Shown here one piece after another: positions 22,428 through 34,235 of a stretch of DNA of 64,000 nt; the stretch's first letter is position 1, and every line of letters begins with the position of its first letter. Source of the DNA: Clavelina lepadiformis. Its lineage: Eukaryota > Chordata > Ascidiacea > Aplousobranchia > Clavelinidae. The position numbers were made by a program, and so were the translations under genes. The DNA lies in NCBI RefSeq assembly GCF_947623445.1, contig NC_135247.1:6264501-6328500 (forward strand), in the 5' to 3' direction. The notes below the pieces were generated by a model, which saw only the letters and a list, made by a program, of their open reading frames with translations, was not told where the DNA came from and did not search any database.

Positions 22428-25400
22428 ATGGCTTGCCTTCAATGTTTCAGGAAAAACCAAAGTGAAGAAGCCAAACGTCGTTGCAAATCGTTAATGCTCG
22501 AGGCTAAGTGTGAAGCTAGTGATATATTTGACCTTAGTAACTGTGAACTGAGAAGTCTTCCGCCAATATTTTCTATGTGCCAAGCAAAGAACATTCAGAC
22601 ATTAATCTTACACACCAACCTTCTAAAATCTCTTAAAGCTGGAGGTATGTTGGGCGATCTAAAGACGCTTCAGGTACGTTTGTTACACGAAACGAAACTG
22701 AATGAAAATATCGTTTTTCTTACGTTAGTTACAAGTCCCTATAAGTATAAGACGTTGTTGTAGCGTTATAAGGTAAACAGTTTGACCGAAATATATTTAA
22801 TAACTATAAAAACATATCTCGAATACGGACATTTTGTTGTTTTTCTAAAGATCTAACGTAAGTTAGCTTTTTATTTCAAAGTGTCTTAAAAACCTAATGT
22901 ATGATATCGGCAAAAATGCGAATGTATTCTATACCTATACGGGCTTGTACAAGCTGTTTTTGAAAAATCGATTCTTTAACGTTTAACTCAACCAAATATA
23001 AGATCGATATTTCAGAACCGATAAGGTTTGCATTTCATTCAGACGTTATCGTGGTGAAATCTGTCACTATATGGAAAAGAATTGACCATTAAATTTGATT
23101 GAAATTACTAAACTATTATTGATTATGGCCAAGTCATTTGCAATTGTAGCCGTACCTCAAACAATATCATCTGAAGCTTGCGAGTGCTCTAGCCAGAAAA
23201 TTTGATTTGGTTTGTAGCATCCACAATGGTAAACATAAATAATTTATGCACCATTTAGGTTTTGGATCTTCACGATAACAGACTAACTACACTTCCAGAA
23301 GACATTGGTCTTTTGCAAAATCTTATGGTAAGAGGTTGAATTTTTATTGAGCGTTGTGCTCGCAATAAAGTGGAGCACGTTCGATACCCAGTGGCGCTAC
23401 AGTTTTAATGCTCTTGGGTAAGGCACGACGTTTGCGTTTGTTTAGTGGACCTGCTAAACTGTTCTACTTTCGGACAATACAATAAACAATAAAAAACGAA
23501 TACTGTGTGACAATCGGTACTTGCATAACGGCTTGCTCGGTAACCGGGGATTGAACGATAAGGAATCATCGCTTGGTTTAAGTCAAGCAAAGACTTTCCT
23601 CAGTACGAGGATAAAAATAATCATACCGTATACCAAGCAAACATGTCCATTGTAATTTTGTGCATATAATAATTTGCACAAAGTATGCATATAATATTGC
23701 ATATTTATGAATATTTATGCTTATGCACATTGGGTTTTTAATGTGTCTTTCAATTCGAATCAAATGCTTGAATTTATATAATTGGATTTTAATATTTAGG
23801 CTAAATATGTATTTCAAGTTAAACAAAAACGTATTTGCTTTTTTATCCATTAATTTGAATTTATTCGTGTTTACATGATATTCTATTTAATTAAAATTTG
23901 ATTTTGTATGAGTCTATTTTTAATTAAATTGATTTATTTGAATTTTTAAAAAATGGTTTGAAAAGTGCATAAATTTGTAGGAATTGATTTGAAAATGTAT
24001 GGAATTATTCAAATTTACACGAATGCTTGTAACTTTATCTTAAAATCATGACTTTTATAATGGCTAACAAGTGATTTTAACACTTCAACTGAGAAAAAGT
24101 AACTGAATAAGTTACCAGTGAACACGTAACTAATTTCATGTTTTGAAATGGCAACTGCATAGGTAAGCAAGGAACCGTTAACCGACTTAGCTTAATGTTA
24201 TTTGAAGATACTAAACGTTGAAAACAACATGCTATCTGACCTACCGTTCTCATTCGGTCAACTGGAGAAACTGGAAAAGTTTTCCGCCCGAGGTGAGTTA
24301 GCAAACGTATGTTTTATTTCTGTTATATGACATTAGAATTACTGAAATTTTGCTCTGCTACAAATAACATTAGATATTTCTGTATGTGGAGTGAAATTCC
24401 ACAAAAAGTTTGCAGCTTTACTGTTGTATTACAGTATAAGCTATCTCAATCTATAAGCGTCTTTATACTACAAGATCTATCTCCATGTGATTGCCTATTT
24501 GTACATGTATAAGCTTACCAATATCCATACTGCGATGATTCGTACAATTTAGCTAACTTAGGCCAAAGTAAGCCTAATACACTATACTTGCACACTTCTT
24601 GCTGTGATTTGATTGTAAATGCTACATGCACAAATTTGCAGTTTTTTATTAAAACTGTTACGGACTTTTAGTGGAATATATTGCCTAAACTAAATAAATT
24701 ACTGGCTAACCAACTTGACTGCTATATCGGCTTTACCGTGAGATTCATAGAAAAAAAGGATTGAACAAATTAGATCGAACAAAACTACAGAAAATAGATG
24801 GTATAGGGCTAGGCCAATTCATGTGATCGATTAATTATTATTAATTATTATTATCAGTTACAGTTGCTCTTTTTGCTTAGGGAAGGCCTATGCCTTGACT
24901 GGTCAACATCAGCATGCGCGTATACACTTGTTTGGTAACAGCATATTTACATTATTCTTATAAGTAATTGCAGGCGTGTATTTTGCAGATAACATTTTAA
25001 CCTGCCTACCGAAAAGTTTTGATTCACTGAAAAGTCTAAAAGTTTGTGATGTTTCCGGTACCAATCAAATTCGTTACCTACCAAGAGAACTTTGCTTCAT
25101 TAGGACCTTGGAAAGTTTAGTTTTACCAGATCCAAATTTAATGGAATTTCCACCAGCGAGTAGGCTATACTGTTCTTGAAAAACAAACACTTCAAAATAT
25201 AGTAGAATCATTTACAAAGCCTCTATACTGTATTCTTAATTTCGCATGAGTTTTTATTTGTCCACCACTAACAGATTGTAAATGATTTTTTACTAGTAAT
25301 TGCTCTGGAAGGCTTAGATTCAATTATGAAGTTCCTATGCAGAGGTTTGCTATATACAATAATTGATTTCGTTTTTGTGCAATAGCCTATTTTCGTGAAA

Positions 25401-25846
25401 GAGCTTCATATAGTTTGGTATATACTGCCATTGGCTTAGGCTTCTTGTCCAGTATCTACCAAAGTTTTGATCTGCAGATTGTGGCATTAACCGCAACGCG
25501 TCAAAATCTCAGGACGACGAAATTTGCCCGCAGCCAGGTATATCATCTCGAAAATTGCGAAACAGCGTAGTTGAAGTAAGTGCATAAGTGATAATATTGT
25601 ACTATAGTAGCCTTATATTGGTCATACGCAAAGCTGATGAAGTTTATAACAAAAGATGCAGAATACAGCTTTGAATTAATTCCTGTAAACTATAGGAGCG
25701 AAATATCTTCAAAGCGTTCACAACTGGCTTAAAACTATTTTTTATAGGAACGTGAAGTACAAAATATTGAATATAACCAGCAACTAGCAAAAAGGCGCAA
25801 AGAAAAGGCTGAACTATTAAAGGCAATAAAAAAGGGAAAATCGTGA
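22428..25846 (+). CDS. LRSAM1: LRSAM1-like leucine-rich-repeat protein, short form, 255 aa
   Basis: Six exons join in frame: 22428-22673, 23259-23327, 24208-24292, 24989-25159, 25478-25575, 25748-25846. The N-terminus follows human LRSAM1: a SEEAKRR helix, then DIFDLSNCELRSLP, then LILHTNLLKSL (residues about 11-75). Three to four leucine-rich repeats follow, including VLDLHDNRLTTLPEDIG (83-), ILNVENNMLSDLP (106-), DNILTCLP (134-) and a final repeat ending FPP (about 187-190). The last exon (224-255) is a charged helix with EREVQ and KRRKEKAELLKAIKKG, like the start of the LRSAM1 coiled coil. Human LRSAM1 has about 723 residues with coiled coil, SAM, PSAP motifs and a RING E3 domain; none of those were found downstream. 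The frame stays open for 50 codons after the TGA. Two phase-compatible acceptors, 24974 and 24989, exist for exon 4; the second keeps repeat spacing. The exon 5 assignment is the weakest. Confidence 0.75.
23346..23560 (+). repeat. tRNA-derived SINE-like element, copy 2 (in intron)
   Basis: Carries a box B-like GCACGTTCGATACCC followed by TGGCGCTACAGTTTTAATG, CTTGGGTAAGGCACGACGTTTGC, matching the order seen in 17451-17600. It lies in intron 2 of the LRSAM1-like gene, same strand. Box A is poorly preserved. Confidence 0.55.
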
Positions 25847-26017
25847 AAACCGATGAAGCTTGAAGTTCTGGTGGAAACGTCGCAAATGTTGGATAATGTC
25901 GAATATGAAAAAGAAAAGCTACATTCGACAAGCATAAATGACCTTCCAACCTTGTCTATCACACAGCAACAGTATTACAAAAACCTGTTCACAATGTAGG
26001 CGTACTTACCTTATTGC

Positions 26018-26427
26018 CAGGGTTGCCATCGATCTCGACTCAAAAACAAGGACGATTAGGAGACGAAAGAAGAATACCACCTTAAACAGTGCACAACAGG
26101 AGAAGGAAATCAATGTTCTTAAAAAACGAGACAATATTTGCCTGTTCTTAATTTTGGTATCTCTTTGGTACAAAATGGTATACAAAAGGGCTCGAAATGT
26201 AGGCCTATATGTAAACCCAAAGTAAGAACCTCTGCCCTAAAATCAAGACAAAAATAAGCACGCAAGTGAAAATAAGGACGTTTCGTAGAAATAAGCACAT
26301 TAGTATTTTCTAAGACATTACTTGAAAATAAGTACATTACTTGAAAATAAGTACATTACTTGAAAATAGACATTACTTGCAAATAAGCACAAACCTTAAT
26401 AGACATAAGCACGGAACGGTAACCCTG
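26018..26427 (+). mobile_element. MITE family A (CAGGGTTGCCA ends), copy 2
   Basis: Starts CAGGGTTGCCATCGATCTCG and ends GGTAACCCTG. The interior has AAATAAG-GAC words, AGAACCTCTGCCCTAAAAT and a tandem of three to four ACATTACTTGAAAATA units near 26315-26385. Flanks CTTATTGC and TTTATAGC agree at 6 of 8 bases. It begins only 18 bp after the post-TGA open frame of the LRSAM1-like gene closes. Confidence 0.8.
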
Positions 26428-26735
26428 TTTATAGCTTTGTCATGACGTTTGAATCTGTTTGTGCCAGCTGTTTGACATGCGCAAAACATTATAAAAACCA
26501 TCATTATCGAGTGATGTTGGGAAACTTTTGTGTCACCTTTGCGCTCTTATATAAATTATTGCTAATAAGCATCAAACGTAAAAATGAAGATGATTTTGTC
26601 AGTAGGCCCACCATCTTACGAGGTTGCTTTTGAATTAGCAATCAGTTAGTTGTAATAAAAACTTAGTTGTTCGAAATCATCAAAATGGTCTATGTGCAAC
26701 GGTTTTGAAAAGTGCTAAAAGTCGGTATTTTGAAA

Positions 26736-26952
26736 AAACAACGAGACACTATCTGCATGTTCTTAATTTTGGTATCTCTTTCTTGTCAGAATGCCCAAAA
26801 TACGAACCTCGGCCCTAAAAATAAGACGAAACTAAGGACGCAAGTGAAAATAAGGATATTTCTTAGAAAAACGGACAAAATAAAAATTTTCTAAGACACG
26901 GACCTTTAAAATAAGGACAAATATTAGAAATAAGGACGGTATGGTAACTCTG
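26736..26952 (+). mobile_element. MITE family A, copy 3 (left-truncated)
   Basis: Shares AACGAGACA, TGTTCTTAATTTTGGTATCTCTTT, GCCCTAAAA and ATAAGGACGGTATGGTAAC with copies 1 and 2. It ends at GGTAACTCTGG. The left terminal repeat is not recognisable. Confidence 0.7.
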
Positions 26953-29090
26953 GTTATTGGTCTATGTCTAATTCTAAATCAACCTAGTCGATCGATCCTA
27001 CAGCCAGTGGTATACCTGAATTTTTTTACAAATTTCGTTTGTTCAGCAACAACGTTTTGTGTGTTTATTGGCTTGTCTTCAGTTTTGTAGTCTGAAAAAA
27101 GCTGAAAGCCAGCAAAGACGGATTTGCTCCAATATCGAATCTTTTTTTGGTATTCCCAAGATTCGAGATCTTTTTTAAATAGGTACGTTTCTGTTGAGTA
27201 GCCTATCACAAAGCGCTATTGATTCTAAAGTGCGTAAATTAATAACCAATTTTAGAACAGGAGAACTAATTCGACATCATGTTGTTGGAGATGTAAGTTT
27301 GAACGATATGAGCTATTTGTTTAGAAACAGGAATGTATGGACGCATTTGTTTGGTAAATCAACCACGTGTAATGCAATTGATGCATTTTAATCGTCCTCC
27401 AGAATTTAGCCAAAACGTTACTTTTTGATGCGAAGAAGTTTTAATTTAAGTTGAATTGCATGGATGTTCAAAAGTAGGTTACAAATACAACAACGTCTTC
27501 ATGCTTTGAAGTGAAATTACATGTTATAGCTTGGCTAGCAAAGTTTACCAACAAAAATTATCTTTTACTGGAAAAACTCCAACTACTGATTTTGTTTAGA
27601 ACCAAACAAAGGTGATTATGTAATTAGCACTCTCGGTCCATGATTTATGACCTATGATTTTAAGAATGATTTCACGCGAGTCGACGTTTGGAAGGATTGT
27701 GTGCAGCACCGAACTCACAGGTATAAATGGACAGTGAACGCAATAACTTAAAAACGCGGAGAAATAAAATAAAGTGTCAAACGTAAATATTTTAAATGAG
27801 CAAACTCGGAAGTACTTGAATATAATTGAACATCAGAATTAAATCAATTCTTCTGTTATAAGTACTTGTTTTTCAACGCATTTTGGGCCCGCAAACCCAA
27901 GCTGCTGCCCAGTCAGCCACTTTCTGGAAATCGCGCGAACGTTTCAATTTGGGTTCTATAATGTAATATCTCTTCATCCTAAAACCCTCACGCGGACTTC
28001 AGCGCACAGCATTAAGCACCCGAGTAGAGGCTGTTACTACCCATATTACACCCTGTAAATATTAGGTTACAGAAAAACAACCAACAATAAAAAAACTTAT
28101 GTAAACTATTGAACTCAATTAAGATAACAGCAGTAGGTTTCCACCATTATTTTAAGTACTTTGGAAGCCTACACGAAAGAACTAGTTACTTCACCTAAAC
28201 GGCTGTAAAACTCAACATTAGCTGTGTGACGTTTAATGCTAATATCACAAAACATCAAAAGGGTTTTCAGATCAAACAAACTTTGCATTTTATGAAAAAG
28301 CTCTAAAGTCTAAGGTTACACTTTTATTGTTTCTTTCCGCCAATTTTGTTAACTTCAGATAACTCGAAGTAACTTAATTAAGTTCAAGAGTGTTTACTTC
28401 ATTTTCAAGTCCCTCGAGCCCGACCTATGCCACCCAGGGGCTTGATTACAATGCACCTTGATCTCTTGCTTCCAAGCTGGTGAATGCATGACCCTAAGAG
28501 AGAGAGCAAATGATTTCGTAATCAAAAACTTTAATCTTACACAAAGCATAACAACAAGTAACTCATTCGGTTGGCCTTGAAAGAATAAAAACTCACTGAG
28601 TCAAAAAAGGGTAGTGTAAATCTCTAGGTTTAAAAAAAAAAATTATGATTTTTTGTGATCACAGAATGTTGACCAACAGACATTTTTAACACGAGAGTTT
28701 TTTTTTACTGCACCTATGCAGAAGTGCAATAGACATGAATTTTCTTTCCGACAACCATTTTAATGGATGGAAATAAATGGCTTTTAACTGCTTCCGGATT
28801 TCACCAAAATTGAGTTGGATAAATGTTATAACCCGGTCACTTTTTCAGCCTTAATCGTTGTTGTCAAGCAAAGACGGGAATTATATAAAAATTACTGTCG
28901 GTTTTGCATGATCAGCTAGTTTATAAAACGAATGAAAAATTGCAATTTTTTTGAAATCAAACAAAAATATTAAAAAAAAGGAAGTTTTTCTCTGTACTAC
29001 TATACGAAAATCTTGGAAGAGTGTCTGTACTGGCAATTTCACTTGGGCTAAAACTCGGCATTTCCCAAGATGAGAGCACCAAGAAGACTC

Positions 29091-32000
29091 TCATCTTTTT
29101 CGTCCGCTCTCATGCAGTTGCTTGGCGGTGTAGCCCTCCCATTCAATGAGGTATTCCACTCTTGGACCAGCACCGTTGTCCGACGACGCACCGCTCACCA
29201 CACGCTTCGCTAGGACGCGAAATCGTTCTCCACAAGCTATTCGACCCTCTGCCCCGAAGTATCGAGCCATGGAACGACGCAGGTCTTTGTCGTATGCCAC
29301 GTGGCTGCAATTAAACGCAAGGAATTGAGTTTTAACAATAAAGTTTGTATGTTTTACAATTTACAGCGAGTATTCCTGTAGAAGCATGAGAAAAACTAGT
29401 CAAGTCATTCGGCAGATAAGTACACAGTTTATCATTAGTAAGTTATGACGTTGCACAATCAGGTCGGGTCATTTGAACAGCATCAGGTATAAAATAAAAA
29501 TTATATTTACTATCCTTTCCATTCAAATAGCGGTCTGTGGCCACGATATTGTTTAATACTCACCCAGGGAAGTTGTCGGTGCTTTGAGGACCCTGCAAAT
29601 CCTGGAAGAGCTCACTCAACGGGATAACGGACATTGTTTCACTTGTGAATGAAGGAGCTTTTTTAGCTTTTGCCGCATCCTTGCCTTTCGTCTTTCCGCC
29701 GGTGGATGCAGGTCGACCACGACCTCTTCCTACTGAGGAACCCCTTAATTTGGGAGCGGGAAATCCCTCCTTACGCGGACGCCCTCGTCTGCGCTTTGGT
29801 TGCTCCGGTCCACTGAGATGTTGTGAATGGAGACATTAAATCGTTTAAGGTTATAAAATAAAACTGCTTAAATGATACTTTTGAAACCATATACGAACAT
29901 CAACACCGATAAAAGTTCTATCACAAAAAACCAACAACAAGAGAATTGATATTTATAAGTAATTCTAAATAAGATGTAATTCCCGTTGTAAGATTTCCTT
30001 CCGCTGGAATGGTTTTTTTAACAACGCAATAGGCTTTTTAAGAAACAAAACGTCATACGAACGTTCCAAACTCACTCACCCAAGTGAAGTTTCTGGAAGA
30101 TCGGCGAAGTTTTTCCCAAAATTGCTTGACAGCCTGGTACAGAAAAGCAATTTTTTCGTAAAACTCTCTTGACAAATACTAAAACAAGCCAATTTGAACC
30201 AAAGAACTAATCACATTTACATATCTGACTTTAGTGACTTACCTATCAAAAATATTGTCGGCAGTCGAATTGAGGCCAGCTCCATCTTGAATATGGTTAT
30301 TACCACCACGCCATTCTTTCTGAAAGTTAATATAATAAGAACGTAACACAAACGGATAAACATAACGTTTGCTCCACAAAACCAAAGAATACCAATAGAA
30401 ATTGCGACCTCCACTAATTCCCTGTGTAGCTTCTTTGAAGGTGACGCTTCGTTTACGTCATCAGGATCTCCGGGACCACTTCGTTTTAAAGGAGTCGGAG
30501 AATCGCTAAAATAATTTTCCAAAATTTAATCTATATTTGGTTGAGACGATGAATGTATTCCACCGAAGCGCGTCCCAACGTGACAGCTTATGATAAACTA
30601 AAGCGTCTTTTCAATGAGCAGCCATGGTGTGTGTCAGTGTGTTGGGTTACATTAAGGATTTTCTAAAATTAAAACTTGCTAAAAATTGAGAGCTACAACT
30701 GTATGGGAGCATGAAAGCAAAACAGAATATAGTCATCAATTTATCTGAAACTGATAGTAGTTATATGCAATCACTGTGCACTTTGTATAGTTATCAAATT
30801 GCAACATTCCCGGTGCTGTTAGATGCCAGAACAAAACGCAATCGCTTTCGAAAAAAGTGCGGAGTTCTCGACCAGTTGCACCTCAGTAATAACGAGCCAT
30901 GGCGAAGGTCGAGGGATTTCAGTAACTCTTCGTCGATAATGCCAGTGAGTGGCACATTAACTGTGGGGGGAACTGGTGGGGAACGTGTACGTAAACCCCA
31001 GCTCATTTTTGCCTTTTTGCTTTCACTTCCGCATTGAAATCTGTAAATGTAAGTTTGTGGTTAAATGAATCAATATGATCTATAACAATGCTTGGAGTGA
31101 CTAAGTGGTACTATTTCGTCCGCTTTAGTTCAGCACAGCTGATATACCTCGTTTTATTATTTTGCAAAGTTTCCAAAACCCGGTCCTTCAACTGGCTGCG
31201 AGTACATGCTTCATGAACGAGCTAAAAAATTCAACAAATGGATTTTAACAAAATGTTGAGACTGAAAACCTAAAAATGAAAACACTACAGTATAGCATAG
31301 GCTTGCTGTAAAGGAACAGAACACAATTACATCTCCCAATTGAAGCGATTCCCAGTGTTGGACAAAAAATGGAATCATAGCACCATGGAAATCGTAGTAC
31401 TTGACAGTTTTTGCAATTGTAATGTTATATAAAACGAGATGAACCACATCTACCCTGCAATGATATATGTAACTTGTTATTGTTATAATAGTTGAAGTGA
31501 TAGTTAGGCAAGGCACTATCATACCATCTCATTGGAAGACGTTTGACGTATTCGTTTCCATGATTGCAAATAGAGCAAACAAAAAGAAAAAAACGATCGC
31601 CATAAAGAATAGGATATTCTAGGCATTGGATACAGGCTGAAAAAAAAACTTAATTTTTTATCATTTAATGACAAAGACAAAAAGTTGAAAAACCAAGATC
31701 AAAAGTTAAAAACTCACCATTAATAAATTGTTTTGACTAACTATCAACATACACTAAGTGAATTTGTACCTTCATGAAACCACTGCTGACAACGGCAACA
31801 TTGCAAGGTTTTCAAATACCAGTCGCCTGGTCCTCCACAATAACAGTATACCTGAGGTATCAAGGTCAATTAAACATAAAATTTGCTGATCTGAACAACA
31901 CTTAGTTTATAGCAAGCATCATCATGCTTTTTCCTCCAAGCGCCAAAGCCCAGATAAGTATAAGAACTTACGACTGCGGGCCGGATTCCCGCTTTGTTCA

Positions 32001-34235
32001 ATAGGCTACAATACAGTAAGGTCATTTGTTGCACAGTAAGGTAGACCAGGCACACTAACATCCTGGGCCGTAGTTTGGTGATGTCTGGTTTAAACAATAT
32101 AAATGTCCATAAAAACTGCTACCAACCTCTTCTGTATTTGTTTTATGCCCTTTATCCCAAGTTAGTGAGCTGATGTCGTAAGGTAGAACTTGTTTCATGT
32201 GCCTTAAAGCAGTAGCTATATAAAAAAAAACACTGGGAAATCAATCACAGCAACTGCTCACTGTTGTGTTTACCTACTTGTACCTAGCAAACAACAAAAG
32301 CTTACTGGGGTTTTGTGCCAAGTGTTAACTTAAGCGGATTTAGCTTTATTTTTATATCAACAAGCACATTTAAGGCTTTTGTGACCTGTAAAGCAAACTA
32401 AATATTTGAAAACCATCCTCACCACCAGGACCATCTGAATCAGCACCTCCTCTTCGTGCTACAGCAGCAAAGACACATGTACGACATTGCCATACATCAT
32501 CCTCACTTATAACTTTGGTGTCGATCACTGGAACGTGACACAGCTGATGATAACCTGGGAAAAAATTTATCGACTTAAATTTCACCTTTTGTAAACACAT
32601 GTGTCATTTTGCGTTAGTTATTACGACATATTTAAATATAAAAGCAAATTGCATCATACATTCAAAAAAATTAATATCCTTATTTTACTGCCCGATTTAT
32701 CTAAAACTTTTCAAATTATGCAGGACGATACTTAGCAAAATACTAATTGTTTGACCTCATATCAACAAGAATACTAGGGATGTGACAAGAGTAAAATTAT
32801 TCCGTTTCATTCGAGCACAAATATCATGCAGGTCAATGAACCAATACGTATGGGTATCAAGCCATTAAATTTTATCAACATGTTGTCCTATTTGGCTTAC
32901 AACATGACGCTATAGCCAAAACATTTGCGTAGTCTCCAAAAATATCTATTCCGGATTTATTTCAACAAAATTATAATTGGTTTTGTCTGGTTTATGAAAA
33001 CAAGAATTCGTTTGGTGATATATATTCAGTGTAACACATATCTTTGTACTAGCTGTTTTGCCATCAAACTACAGAACATATTGTACTGCAGTATGATTTC
33101 CTGTCCACCTTAACAACTATGTGGAAATTTCAAGTGAGATATCTGAATACACTACAAAGGCATAAACATGATTGAATAAACTGGATTTTTGAAAGTAAGG
33201 TGACTGTGAGTTTGAGTTTATATTAGCCTCACTCTCATTCTTAATATTTACATAGCTGAAACTTTAGTACAAACCTTGTCCACATTTGTCACAAAGAACA
33301 ATGTCATTTGGTGGTTCTGATTTCCCATCACGGCATAAAGCACATGTTAAATCTGAGTCTACTTCATCCAACAGCAGTTTATCTTCTTCATCATCTGATT
33401 TGTCACCACCATTGATTGGTTGCAAATCTTTAAAGTGGACTCTGAAGACAGACTTGTCTTCGAATTGCACCATACAATGGTGTTCAAAATCAGACACCTA
33501 ACACAAGCAAACCACTTTGCTATGTAATTGTCTGCATTTTTTAACTAAATATATAGATGTTAACTTTAGTGGGAATTAGTGGGAACACAAAAATAAGCAC
33601 TTTACCTTACAAACAGTCCCAAGATAAGACAGACCATCAGACCAACGAGCTAACACATCACTACCCTCCTTAAAAATGCCAAACATTTTTCTATACAAGG
33701 CAGGCTGCGCTTTCATTCTGGAGATGTGAAACAATCCATGATCTGAAGTTTCTTCACTTTTGACTGAGTTGCAATTGACATTGGGTCCCCTGATTTCATT
33801 GTTTTTAGCCTTGTACGTTAACTTCAGAGACTGTGGTGAAGTTTTTACCAGGCCATTCACATGCTTGGTTATGGACAATTTCTTATCTGGGGAACTGCAT
33901 GATTTGAATATATCTCTCTGTGGTATATTGTCATCATTTGATAGGTTATTTGCAAGGTCGCCAAAACCTTTTTCAGCCGACCAAATCTTGGGTGACATTC
34001 CTGCTGTAGATTTGATCAATGGTTTCATGAGGTCTTTTGTATTGATTGATTTCGGTGATCCAAGCTTGAAGAAACCTCCAGATTTGATAGAAGATACTGG
34101 TAAAGAATCGTACTGAGGTGATTTGTTTGGACTTGATGACACCCTCTCCTCTTCAGGTGCGTGGCCATTTGACTGACATTTCTCTAATGTTTTTATTATG
34201 GGAATATTGGTGGCAACAGCTTTATTTCTTACCAT
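29091..34235 (-). CDS. Pcl: Polycomb-like protein (PHF1/MTF2/PHF19 family), 771 aa
   Basis: Fourteen exons join in frame: 34235-33606, 33497-33275, 32554-32423, 32215-32127, 31851-31770, 31636-31525, 31454-31331, 31221-31148, 31040-30882, 30505-30409, 30319-30243, 30133-30080, 29812-29564, 29304-29091. This PRC2 accessory subunit recruits EZH2 to chromatin in the nucleus. Domain order: a low-complexity N-terminus (1-185); a Tudor domain (about 186-237) with the H3K36me3 aromatic cage W-x5-Y (ARWSDGLSY) and F-x5-F (QFEDKSVF); PHD1 (CALC from 262 to QCRTC about 311); PHD2 ([11 protein letters not shown]); an extended-homologous winged-helix region ([10 protein letters not shown] to [12 protein letters not shown]); an AT-hook-like KRRRGRPRK; and a C-terminal chromo-like domain ([21 protein letters not shown] to VEYLIEWEG), which binds SUZ12. 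The N-terminus is about 150 residues longer than in vertebrates. The ATG sits in an exon open upstream, so an earlier coding exon is possible. The exon 10 donor (GAG|GTCGCA) is the least certain. Confidence 0.93.
31915..32092 (-). mobile_element. hAT-like MITE (family D), copy 2 (in intron)
   Basis: Inverted copy of the 16.5-kb element, lying in intron 4 of the Polycomb-like gene. Its ends on the minus strand are GACATCACCAAAC and AAAAAGCATGATGATGC. Part of the 75-codon frame at 31870-32097 is an artefact of this repeat. Confidence 0.65.

Larger units (their letters stand above)
25847..29090. other. Intergenic region with two MITE copies, otherwise empty
   Basis: Lies between the convergent LRSAM1-like (plus) and Polycomb-like (minus) genes. 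It holds MITE copies at 26018-26427 and 26736-26952. A 65-codon plus-strand frame at 27194-27391 has no recognised family. I searched it by eye for SAM or RING exons (paired CxxC, CGH) that would complete LRSAM1 and saw none. Confidence 0.5.

Noticed and set aside
33760-34116. 118-codon plus-strand frame
   Set aside because: It is the antisense shadow of exon 1 of the Polycomb-like gene, which has family matches and in-phase splicing.
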